DNA from: Deltaproteobacteria bacterium | GTDB lineage: Bacteria; Desulfobacterota; DSM-4660; Desulfatiglandales; Desulfatiglandaceae | DNA length: 7,104 nt | Direction: 5' to 3' | Assembly (NCBI GenBank): GCA_019307165.1 | Contig: JAFDKD010000190.1 | Location: 1 to 7,104, forward strand | In this document: in pieces, positions 1 through 5,689 of the stretch | How positions within the stretch are numbered: position 1 is the stretch's first letter | Layout: each line of letters starts with the position of its first letter | The notes under the pieces: generated by a model | Database searches by the model: none | Told to the model about the DNA's origin: nothing | What the model saw: only the letters and a program-made list of their open reading frames with translations | Position numbers and translations under genes: made by a program

Positions 1-53
1 TGGAAGTTCAAATGCATCATTAAATATTCCGGTATATAGCTGTGTTCCGTCAT
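1..53 (-). CDS. Possible start of a further gene downstream of gspM (cut by the window edge)
   Basis: After the gspM stop at 94, an ATG at 53-51 opens a frame that stays open to the window edge (MTEHSYIPEYLMMHLNF). Tandem ATGs at 20-18 and 17-15 are alternative starts. GAGG abuts the first ATG with no spacing, so it is not a good ribosome site. Seventeen codons are too few to assign a family. In many T2SS clusters gspN or gspD follows gspM, but nothing here shows that. Confidence 0.2.
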   Translation of the reverse strand, partial: MTEHSYIPEYLMMHLNF

Positions 54-93
54 CCTCTGAAGCAGACTACGCCGGGTCCCCAATCCGAATTCT

Positions 94-615
94 CTATGTT
101 TTCCTTAGCGTGGAAAACTGCGCCACTGCATCCAGCAGTCCGTCTTGTGTACCGCTTTCCCGGATGGAGAGCCGCAGGACGCTCACCAGGTGGTGCGGCG
201 ATTCAACGGCGTGGAGATAGGTCACCAGTTCCTTCAGGGTCACCCCCGCCAGTTTCATTTCCACCTGGGATTCCTGGTACGGCCCCGTGCCGGTCGTGAT
301 GGACGGCTTCATGTAGGCGATGCGGTCTTTAACCCCGGTTTCCCTCGCCGCCGATTCCAGAAAGGAAAACAGGGTGAACGTCGCGGCCCGCCGTTTCAGG
401 CGTTCCCGTACGTCATTCGAGCTTCCGTCCATGGCCCGATGTTCCGCGCTCAGGGCCACGATCTCCATGAGGGCCCGTTCTTTTTGCCGTATGCCCCGCT
501 GAAGGGCATCGCGCTTATCAAGGAAGGGAAGGACCGCGAAATAGACGATCGAAATCGCGAGCAGCAACGCCGCGGCCGAGCCCACCATTATTTTTTCGCG
601 CCTGGAAAGGGTCAT
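94..615 (-). CDS. gspM: Type II secretion system inner-membrane platform protein GspM
   Basis: Bitopic inner-membrane protein that in the family dimerises with GspL in the platform. The 173-residue product starts MTLSRREKIMVGSAAALLLA. The short basic N-terminus followed by a single membrane segment at about residues 10-31 is the usual GspM plan. A charged, probably coiled-coil stretch follows (about 32-75, FLDKRDALQRGIRQKERALM onward). The periplasmic end is ferredoxin-like (VEMKLAGVTLKELVTYLHAVE, about 118-138). Sequence conservation in this family is low, so position after gspL carries much of the weight. I chose ATG 615-613 because MTLSRREK fits the family. A TTG at 636 would add seven residues. 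A strong GGGAGGAG at 656-663 is badly spaced for both (19 and 40 nt). Confidence 0.9.
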   Translation of the reverse strand: MTLSRREKIMVGSAAALLLAISIVYFAVLPFLDKRDALQRGIRQKERALMEIVALSAEHRAMDGSSNDVRERLKRRAATFTLFSFLESAARETGVKDRIAYMKPSITTGTGPYQESQVEMKLAGVTLKELVTYLHAVESPHHLVSVLRLSIRESGTQDGLLDAVAQFSTLRKT

Positions 616-669
616 GGCAGTTACGAGTACTTTCAAACAGAGAAGTGAGTGAGTCTCCTCCCGCAGAGC

Positions 670-720
670 CCCGCTCCGCGGGATAAACGTCCGGCATCAG
701 GATGCCCCCTCGAAGGGGGC
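670..720. repeat. Three adjacent small inverted repeats in the gspL-gspM spacer
   Basis: CCCGC-TCC-GCGGG (670-682), GGCATC-AG-GATGCC (693-706) and GCCCCCT-CGA-AGGGGGC (704-720) follow one another. The last two overlap by three bases, and the last is the strongest (7 bp, GC-rich). No T-run follows on the minus strand, so they do not look like a standard terminator. They may set mRNA stability or limit gspM relative to gspL. Confidence 0.6.
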
Positions 721-732
721 TCGGATTTCAAC

Positions 733-2193
733 CTATGAATCAAACTGAAGTCGAATACAACCAAGGATCTTGCCGCCGGCCCGGTCCAGGTTGGCCGAGC
801 TTATGGCGGCCGAACGAAAATACCCTGAACCCGCCAGCCGGTCCTTTACTGCCTCGACCGTGTTGAATGTATCGGTTTCCCCGCTGATTCGGAGGCTTTC
901 CCGGTCCATGATCAGGCGGGACAGGCTGACATCCAGAGATCCCGGTATTTCCTCGGACATGGCCTTCAACAGGTCCAGGGCCCTGAAATCCCTCAAGCCT
1001 TCATCGCCGGTCGGCGAAATGGAACGCGCCAGTTCCTTCACCCTGATTTTCATTTGATGGACCGGGTCCACGATTCTTGTGACCTCAGGAAAGGTTTCAC
1101 GAAAGACCTGGGAAATTCGGTGATCCAGCGCCTCGTAACGGGCTTTCAGGAGATGGAAGTCCAGCCCCAGATTCACGGCCAGGAGCGACAGGGCGAGAAT
1201 GACGAAAACGGCCGCGGCCCGCGCTTCTTTTCCAAAACCCAGCAGGGGCGATTTTCGGGCGAATTCTTCTCTCCGCAGGTTGAACCCGCCGGCCGATTTC
1301 GGCCTCCGCAGGGCGAGCGCCAGGGCCTGGGTCATGGCCCCCGGGTCCCAGTCTTCGGCTGCGGTCCGATCGATTCGGATCCCGGCATCTTCCCGCAGCC
1401 GAACCGTTTCGGTCGGAATTCCGAGCAGCCGGGACAGATGATCCGGACCGGCCGGTGAGCCCAGGTTTTCTCCGGCCACATAGACCTTCTCCGGCCGCAC
1501 CGGCATTCGTTCCCTGCCCCCGAAGGCCCGCAGGGTGTATTGCACCTCCGCGCAAAGGGCTTGGAGAGCCGGACCCGGATCGGGCGCGTCTTTCCGGGGA
1601 AAGGACGGGGCCTCCACGGCCAGGGGCCGTATCAGGAGAATGTCGCGGCGGCTGTACAGGATCACGACGGGTTTTCCCGGTCCCGTATCCAGCAGGACGC
1701 CCTGTTCCGGGGCGTCTTCCAATTCCATGAGCCGCAGGACCAGGGCCACGCCCCGTATGTCCAGGACGGACGGGTCGATGCCCGCGTTTTCCAGAAGAGC
1801 GAGGTATTCGGACACCCGGGACCGGCTGACGGCGGCGGCCAGAACATGCCCTTCTCCGGCCGCGCCCCCGTAGTCCACCAGCATCTCTTCAATGGAAAAG
1901 GGGAGCATGGGCTCCATTTCAAAGGCCAGCGCCTGCCTGATCCGCCGACTGTCTTTAAACGGCAGCGGAATCCGACGGAAAGCGGCCCAATCCGCCGGCA
2001 GGGAGGCAACGCACCCGTCCGCCCTGAGATTCATGCGGGCCGAGAGACGCTGCAGGGCCCCGGCGATACCGTCAGGTGCATTCGCAGGGACCCGGGCGCA
2101 CGCCAGAATCCGCCGTCTCCGGAATCCCGTTTCCAAAAGGACCGCCGCAATGGCGGAATCTCCGATATCCAAGCCTAGAATGGTGTGCGGCAT
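733..2193 (-). CDS. gspL: Type II secretion system inner-membrane platform protein GspL
   Basis: Bitopic inner-membrane protein whose cytoplasmic domain recruits the GspE ATPase and whose periplasmic domain pairs with GspM. The 486-residue product starts MPHTILGLDIGDSAIAAVLL, an actin-like/PilM-type opening. The segment RIRQALAFEMEPMLPFSIEEMLVDY (about 84-108) is also typical of PilM and GspL, and VLLDTGPGKPVVILYSRRDILLIR (about 166-189) fits the second actin-like half. FNLRREEF (304-311) marks the junction to the PilN-like part. One membrane segment lies at about 326-345 (AAAVFVILALSLLAVNLGLD). The periplasmic part, about 350-486, ends in a ferredoxin-like domain (SLDVSLSRLIMDRESLRISG, then VKDRLAGSGYFRSAAI). 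The ATG at 2193 follows the gspK stop by 4 nt, with AAGG close upstream. Confidence 0.95.
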   Translation of the reverse strand: MPHTILGLDIGDSAIAAVLLETGFRRRRILACARVPANAPDGIAGALQRLSARMNLRADGCVASLPADWAAFRRIPLPFKDSRRIRQALAFEMEPMLPFSIEEMLVDYGGAAGEGHVLAAAVSRSRVSEYLALLENAGIDPSVLDIRGVALVLRLMELEDAPEQGVLLDTGPGKPVVILYSRRDILLIRPLAVEAPSFPRKDAPDPGPALQALCAEVQYTLRAFGGRERMPVRPEKVYVAGENLGSPAGPDHLSRLLGIPTETVRLREDAGIRIDRTAAEDWDPGAMTQALALALRRPKSAGGFNLRREEFARKSPLLGFGKEARAAAVFVILALSLLAVNLGLDFHLLKARYEALDHRISQVFRETFPEVTRIVDPVHQMKIRVKELARSISPTGDEGLRDFRALDLLKAMSEEIPGSLDVSLSRLIMDRESLRISGETDTFNTVEAVKDRLAGSGYFRSAAISSANLDRAGGKILGCIRLQFDS

Positions 2194-2197
2194 CGCC

Positions 2198-3175
2198 TTA
2201 GTTCCGTTTCCACGACAGCACGCGAATCGTTCCCCCGCCCCGCTCCACCACGGCCGTGACGCGGCTTTGGAGGCGGTCCATATGGGTTTGGGACACGATC
2301 TGGAAATAGGTGCCGGCGGTACATATCAATTCGGGCGCAATAAAAATGTCACCCAGCCCCGGTACGTCCTGATACCATGCGGGGTCTTCGAGCGTTTCCT
2401 CCCCCCGACGTCGATAAGCGACCAGGCGCTCGGCCCCGGAGCGGCCCATATCGTCCGAAAGCGCCATGAGCACCGGCATGTCGGCGGTGTTGATGTTGAT
2501 CCGGCCGTCGCCGTGCACCGTCAGGTAGCGGGAGATGCCCGGCCTGTCGGAATCGCCGTAAAAGAGGTCACGTGTCATTCCCCGTATCAAAAGAAGTTCC
2601 TCGATGACGGCCAGGGGGCCGTTTCGGCAGTTGTAGGGCGTTTTCAGAGACAGATAATAACCGTCTTCCGCGCCGAAGCGGGTAATGTCCTGGTCCGGGT
2701 CGAGCCAGTCTTTGACGGCATCGACGATATTGTCCACCGTTTCCGGGTCCAGGCCGAAGGCTTCCTGGCTCAAGAGGCGGCTCAGCACGGCCTTCCGCAT
2801 GGGATCGAACCGACCCTCATCGTCCACCAGCCGGTTGATCTGGATTCTGCCGGAGAGGTCCATAATTTTCAGTTCGCACCGGGTGCTCGGAAAAAATTCA
2901 CCGAGGGCGGTGGAAAGTCCCTTTTCGTCCGCCCATGTCTCTTGATCGGAGTCCCACCCGGTGGAACGGCCGTCTTCAAAAAGGACCGCCAGGGCCAGAT
3001 TGACCCCCGATTTGGCTGCAAGCCCCAGTGACACACTGTCCCGCAGGTTGGCGGCGCCGTGGAGATGGGACCTCACCGCGGAGTTGAGGTGGAGCGTCAC
3101 CGCAGTAATGATCGCCACCACAAGGAGTGTTATGACCAGGGCAAAGCCGCTAGTTGGTTTCAGTCGCTTTTCCAT
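2198..3175 (-). CDS. gspK: Type II secretion system minor pseudopilin GspK
   Basis: Large minor pseudopilin that caps the pseudopilus tip. The 325-residue length is typical and far larger than the other pseudopilins. The leader MEKRLKPTSG is followed by FALVITLLVVAIITAV. Residue +5 is Ile, not Glu, which is normal for GspK and helps identify it. The mature protein shows the family pattern: DLSGRIQINRLVDDEGRFD (about 106-124), VDAVKDWLDPDQDITRFGAED (about 151-171), PLAVIEELLLIRGM (about 187-200) and GRININTADMPVLMALS (about 224-240), the last being a helix-hairpin-helix-like stretch. Cysteines at 100, 183 and 285 could allow a disulfide. The start lies 26 nt inside gspJ, and the stop is 4 nt before the gspL ATG, so this is tight operon packing. 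Confidence 0.97.
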   Translation of the reverse strand: MEKRLKPTSGFALVITLLVVAIITAVTLHLNSAVRSHLHGAANLRDSVSLGLAAKSGVNLALAVLFEDGRSTGWDSDQETWADEKGLSTALGEFFPSTRCELKIMDLSGRIQINRLVDDEGRFDPMRKAVLSRLLSQEAFGLDPETVDNIVDAVKDWLDPDQDITRFGAEDGYYLSLKTPYNCRNGPLAVIEELLLIRGMTRDLFYGDSDRPGISRYLTVHGDGRININTADMPVLMALSDDMGRSGAERLVAYRRRGEETLEDPAWYQDVPGLGDIFIAPELICTAGTYFQIVSQTHMDRLQSRVTAVVERGGGTIRVLSWKRN

Positions 3176-3908
3176 GGACGCTCGCCGCCACCGGAAGAAC
3201 GACGCTGCTTTTGAATCGAAAGGGGGCCTCCGGCGACAATGGATTGATGAAATCGAGTTCGGCGGTGACCATGACGGGCAATCCGCCGCCGAAATGATCG
3301 TTTTCCGAGTCCCATCGATCCCATTCGCGCCCCTCGCGGTCCACGTAGACGAACCGGGCGCCGGACAGGCCTTCGCAAAGAACGTAGGAAACCGATCCCG
3401 CCGCCGGTCCCTGCCCGTAAATGGGACTGTCGGCGCGTAAAAAAACCAGCCCGGGGCCCTGCTCGCTCCGGACGATGTCGTATGCTACCGCCGCGGCCGG
3501 CGCGCTTATCCCTTGGGAGGAAAATCCCAGATGCGCCAGGGTCGGGAACGCGAGACTGACGGCGGGCATTCCCTCGATGTCTTTCCTTTCTCCACGAAAC
3601 GCGATCGGGGCGGCGTGTCCGGCCGCATTCTCCGGGGGCGGCGCCCCGTGGGAAAGCGAGACCGATTCCAGGTCTTCGATAATTCGGGCCATGGCGATTC
3701 GGGCCATGGCGTAAATGCCGGCCTGGGATTCGGTTTCCCTCGCCACATGAAAGGTCCCCGTATACGCGGCATACACCATGGAAAGAACGACGGCCATGAG
3801 CGACATGGCGATCAGCATCTCGAGAAGCGTAAAGCCCGGCGCGTTTTCAGGGCCCCGCCCGCGCGACGGGTCTTTTCGGCGTCGTCGATGGATGCGTAAG
3901 ATCGACAT
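3150..3908 (-). CDS. gspJ: Type II secretion system minor pseudopilin GspJ
   Basis: Minor pseudopilin that binds GspI and GspK in the pseudopilus tip. The 252-residue product starts at the ATG 3908-3906, which overlaps the gspI stop as TAATG. The frame stays open further upstream, to 3974, but that would overlap gspI by 67 nt. The leader of 25 residues is very basic (RRRRKDPSRGRG), ends ENAPG, and is followed by FTLLEMLIAMSLMAVVLSMVY, with Phe at +1 and Glu at +5. Residues 67-76 (AMARIAMARI) come from an exact 15-bp duplication in the amphipathic extension of the N-terminal helix. The C-terminal domain contains FVYVDREGREWDRWDSEND, in line with the GspJ family pattern of a late W-rich strand. 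The 3' end overlaps gspK by 26 nt. Confidence 0.94.
   Translation of the reverse strand: MSILRIHRRRRKDPSRGRGPENAPGFTLLEMLIAMSLMAVVLSMVYAAYTGTFHVARETESQAGIYAMARIAMARIIEDLESVSLSHGAPPPENAAGHAAPIAFRGERKDIEGMPAVSLAFPTLAHLGFSSQGISAPAAAVAYDIVRSEQGPGLVFLRADSPIYGQGPAAGSVSYVLCEGLSGARFVYVDREGREWDRWDSENDHFGGGLPVMVTAELDFINPLSPEAPFRFKSSVVLPVAASVHGKATETN
3682..3711. repeat. Exact 15-bp tandem duplication inside gspJ
   Basis: The plus-strand unit ATTCGGGCCATGGCG occurs twice without a gap (3682-3696 and 3697-3711) with no mismatch. It is in frame and gives AMARI-AMARI in GspJ residues 67-76. Identity at silent positions suggests a recent slippage or duplication rather than old protein-level repetition. Confidence 0.95.
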
Positions 3909-4351
3909 TACGGCCGGCGGGGCGAAAACGGGACCAGGCGGACGGCATACGCATACCGGTCGCCCCTGCCCCACGTGATGGTCAAGTCGACCCGCCTCAG
4001 GTGGTCCGATACCCCCTTCATGCCAAGCAGGACAGGGTCGGTCACTTCCAGGCGCCAGGCATATCCCGGGAAGGCCTCCCCGAAATCGCCATCCCTGCTG
4101 CGCAGATCCAGCGGATTCAGCGTTTCGATTTCAGCGGCCCTGTGCTGAGCCAGCAGGGCGGCCGTGGTGCTGAATTTCGCGTCCCCGGAAAATGACACGC
4201 TCTGGGACTGAGAGCCGAGTACGGCTGCCATGGCCGTGGCAATGACGGCAATGGCGATCATCAGTTCGAGCAGCGTGGTCCCCCTCACGGCGGCGGGCGG
4301 GCCCGCCGGGAATCCGGCGCCCAGGCTCGGCTTTTTCAACGTTGATAGCAT
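3908..4351 (-). CDS. gspI: Type II secretion system minor pseudopilin GspI
   Basis: Minor pseudopilin that in the family nucleates the GspI-J-K tip of the pseudopilus. The 147-residue product has a 24-residue leader ending AAVRG, then TTLLELMIAIAVIATAMAAV. Gly is at -1 and Glu at +5, but +1 is Thr where Phe or Met is usual. The mature part (about 123 residues) is small, as expected. Residues around 62-77 (TTAALLAQHRAAEIET) match the common GspI feature of an Ala-rich helix after the N-terminal segment. No clear Shine-Dalgarno precedes the ATG at 4351. A GTG at codon 22 would leave a three-residue leader. The stop codon shares one base with the gspJ start (TAATG), so translation of the two is probably coupled. 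Confidence 0.92.
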   Translation of the reverse strand: MLSTLKKPSLGAGFPAGPPAAVRGTTLLELMIAIAVIATAMAAVLGSQSQSVSFSGDAKFSTTAALLAQHRAAEIETLNPLDLRSRDGDFGEAFPGYAWRLEVTDPVLLGMKGVSDHLRRVDLTITWGRGDRYAYAVRLVPFSPRRP

Positions 4352-4600
4352 GAAAGATGCTCTGTATTTTGTATGTCAGCGCCGCCTCTGGCCTGGAGGG
4401 CGGCCAGTCTGATCAATCGGGAAACTTAACCAAGACGGCAGTAACCGCAGGGACTATAAAGTCCCCCTTTTACAAAGGGGGGAGCGTGCAAAAACCCCAT
4501 CGGATACGTTGGTGTTTCTAAGACCATGGCCGTCGGTTTTCATGAAGTTTAATATGAGCAATCAACAGGCTGCGGCTCAAAAAGCTGAAATTGATTAAAT
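4352..4600. other. Non-coding gap between gspH and gspI containing palindromes
   Basis: This is the only large gap in the cluster. The part next to the gspH stop is clearly more AT-rich than the genes around it. On the minus strand, in order, it holds an AT-rich stretch, a 30-codon frame at 4543-4454 (MKTDGHGLRN...), the palindrome block at 4450-4482, an imperfect GC-rich hairpin at 4381-4404 (GCCGCC against GGCGGC), then the gspI start. I see no convincing sigma-70 promoter, and no hairpin is followed by a T-run. The GGGGG/CCCCC palindrome with an A/T core resembles dispersed repeats of many environmental proteobacterial genomes, so an inserted non-autonomous repeat is a plausible reading. 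Confidence 0.6.
4450..4482. repeat. Two overlapping palindromes (alternative hairpins)
   Basis: GGGAC-TATAAA-GTCCC (4450-4465) is a perfect 5-bp inverted repeat. CCCCCTTT-TAC-AAAGGGGG (4463-4481) is a perfect 8-bp inverted repeat with a 3-nt loop. They share the bases at 4463-4465, so only one can form at a time. Neither strand shows a T-run directly after the stem, so this is not a canonical intrinsic terminator. It may be a dispersed palindromic repeat or an mRNA-processing or stability element between gspH and gspI. Confidence 0.75.
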
Positions 4601-5095
4601 TTATCTCGCAAACGATACATATCCCTCCAAGATACCGATCTTTTCGAGGAACGGGGTCAGGACCAGCGTGTAAACCTCTCCCCGGTCAGAGCCCACGTGG
4701 ATGACGGCGGGTTGTACGTACCCCTTCGGGTCGATGTGGATGACGGATTCACCCCCCGCCGTCTTTTCGCCACCGACGCAATGAACGTCCAGGATATGGA
4801 TTCCCTCCGGGAGCCGCGCCGCGTTCCGCTCCGGCGCCTCGTCTCGATCCATGAGTTCCGAGTCGTACCAGACCCGATTCGATGTCATATCCAAGTGCAG
4901 GCGGTAGACCACGCGTTCTCGAACGGCCTCGTTTTTCAGGACTTTGATGGTGGCCACCAGCTTGCGGACGCTTGTTTTGAGGTCGTCGGTGAACAAGGCC
5001 GCATTGAAACGGGGGACCGCAAGGACCACCATCAGCCCCGCCAGAACCAGGACCACACACAGTTCAATAAACGTGTAGCCGGATGGAGATCTCAT
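4601..5095 (-). CDS. gspH: Type II secretion system minor pseudopilin GspH
   Basis: Minor pseudopilin that in the family joins the tip complex to the GspG filament. The 164-residue product begins MRSPSG|YTFIELCVVLVLAGLMV, a short leader with Gly at -1, an aromatic residue at +1 and Glu at +5. The next segment, about residues 28-65 (VPRFNAALFTDDLKTSVRKL onward), continues the N-terminal helix with the alternating pattern typical of GspH/FimT. The rest is a beta-rich C-terminal domain with little family conservation. The ATG overlaps the gspG stop (ATGA, 5092-5095), with GGGA six nt upstream. The gene is followed by a 249-bp gap, unlike the other, tightly packed junctions. Position after gspG and the FimT-like N-terminus support GspH, although a generic prepilin label would be the fallback. 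Confidence 0.9.
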   Translation of the reverse strand: MRSPSGYTFIELCVVLVLAGLMVVLAVPRFNAALFTDDLKTSVRKLVATIKVLKNEAVRERVVYRLHLDMTSNRVWYDSELMDRDEAPERNAARLPEGIHILDVHCVGGEKTAGGESVIHIDPKGYVQPAVIHVGSDRGEVYTLVLTPFLEKIGILEGYVSFAR

Positions 5096-5652
5096 TCGAA
5101 TTCCCAGTTACGGATATCGCGGTTTTTGCCCTCCCCTTCCGGCTGCCCGTCGGAGCCGTAGGAGACAAGGTCGAAATCGCCGTGAATTCCCGGCGAAAGA
5201 TAAATATAGGGGTTTCGCCACGGGTCTTTGGGAATTTTTCCTTTTTCAAGATAGCCTCCCTGTCGCCATGCCCGCGGCAACTCACCTACGGTGGGAGGCT
5301 CCACCAGGGCTTCGAGCCCCTGCTCGGTGGAAGGATAAGTGCCGTTGTCCAGTTTGTACAGTTTGAGGGCGGTCTCGAGGCTTTCCATTTGAATTCGGGC
5401 CTTTGTCTGCTTGGCTTCCTCGGGCCGCCCCATGATTCTGGGGACGATCAAGCCGGCCAGGACGCCAAGGATGACGATGACCACCATCAGTTCGATCAAA
5501 GTAAAACCGCGGGCGGAGGCCGGCTGAAAAGTTTTAATTGAGGCGTTATCCTCATCTCTCGGCACTGCGGCGCTAATGAGTGGCGCAGGGCTCAGGGCAC
5601 AAGGCACAGGGCTGATCGATTGGTCTGATTTGAAGAAAGTTCTTAAACGCAT
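5092..5652 (-). CDS. gspG: Type II secretion system major pseudopilin GspG
   Basis: Major subunit of the periplasmic pseudopilus. The prepilin peptidase site is ARG|FTLIELMVVIVILGVLAG, with Glu at +5 of the mature chain, followed by the hydrophobic N-terminal helix. The C-terminal part carries the GspG hallmark: KDPWRNPYIYLSPG, then HGDFDLVSYGSDG and GEGKNRDIRNW, the region known in the family to bind calcium and stabilise the subunit. The mature part is about 137 residues, as expected. The start is the problem. The ATG at 5652 has GAGG at 5662-5665 with 9-nt spacing, but it gives a 49-residue leader where most GspG leaders have about 6 to 12. Other options are GTG at codon 30 (20-residue leader) and ATT at codon 39, which would give a textbook 11-residue leader. 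The 3' end overlaps gspH as ATGA, implying coupled translation. Identity is certain; the start is not. Confidence 0.96.
   Translation of the reverse strand: MRLRTFFKSDQSISPVPCALSPAPLISAAVPRDEDNASIKTFQPASARGFTLIELMVVIVILGVLAGLIVPRIMGRPEEAKQTKARIQMESLETALKLYKLDNGTYPSTEQGLEALVEPPTVGELPRAWRQGGYLEKGKIPKDPWRNPYIYLSPGIHGDFDLVSYGSDGQPEGEGKNRDIRNWEFE
5583..5610. repeat. Four degenerate tandem heptamers (GCNCARG) inside the gspG leader
   Basis: On the plus strand the copies are GCGCAGG (5583), GCTCAGG (5590), GCACAAG (5597) and GCACAGG (5604), followed by a partial GC. The tract falls in codons 15 to 24 of the long gspG frame and makes the low-complexity peptide PVPCALSPAP, which does not look like a prepilin leader. 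Short tandem heptamers of this type are known as dispersed repeats in some bacterial genomes, usually between genes. Because 7 is not a multiple of 3, gain or loss of one unit would shift the frame between the 5652 ATG and the mature GspG sequence. Confidence 0.85.
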
Positions 5653-5661
5653 TCCGCAGTA

Positions 5662-5665
5662 CCTC
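5662..5665 (-). promoter_or_regulatory. Ribosome binding site for the upstream gspG ATG
   Basis: GAGG lies 9 nt upstream of the ATG at 5652-5650, in the short gap after gspF. It is the best Shine-Dalgarno match among the gspG start candidates and is the main reason for choosing the long form. The GTG at codon 30 has no comparable site. The possible ATT start has a GAGG 11 nt upstream. Confidence 0.55.
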
Positions 5666-5689
5666 GAAGAAAAGGGCGTTCAAGCCATT

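Noticed and set aside
1892..3031. 379-codon plus-strand open frame opposite gspK and the 5' part of gspL
   Set aside because: It spans two recognised genes and their junction on the other strand, with no domain signal or ribosome site.
3909..3974. Extension of gspJ upstream to 3974
   Set aside because: It would overlap gspI by 67 nt and add a Pro/Cys-rich stretch unlike a prepilin leader, whereas the ATG at 3908 forms the common TAATG coupling.
4450..4482. Rho-independent terminator between gspH and gspI
   Set aside because: The stem is strong but neither strand has a following T-run, and same-direction gsp genes continue downstream.
4454..4543. 30-codon minus-strand frame (MKTDGHGLRN...) in the gspH-gspI gap
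   Set aside because: It has no ribosome binding site, its C-terminus is encoded by the palindrome, and it looks like translation of a dispersed repeat rather than a real peptide gene.
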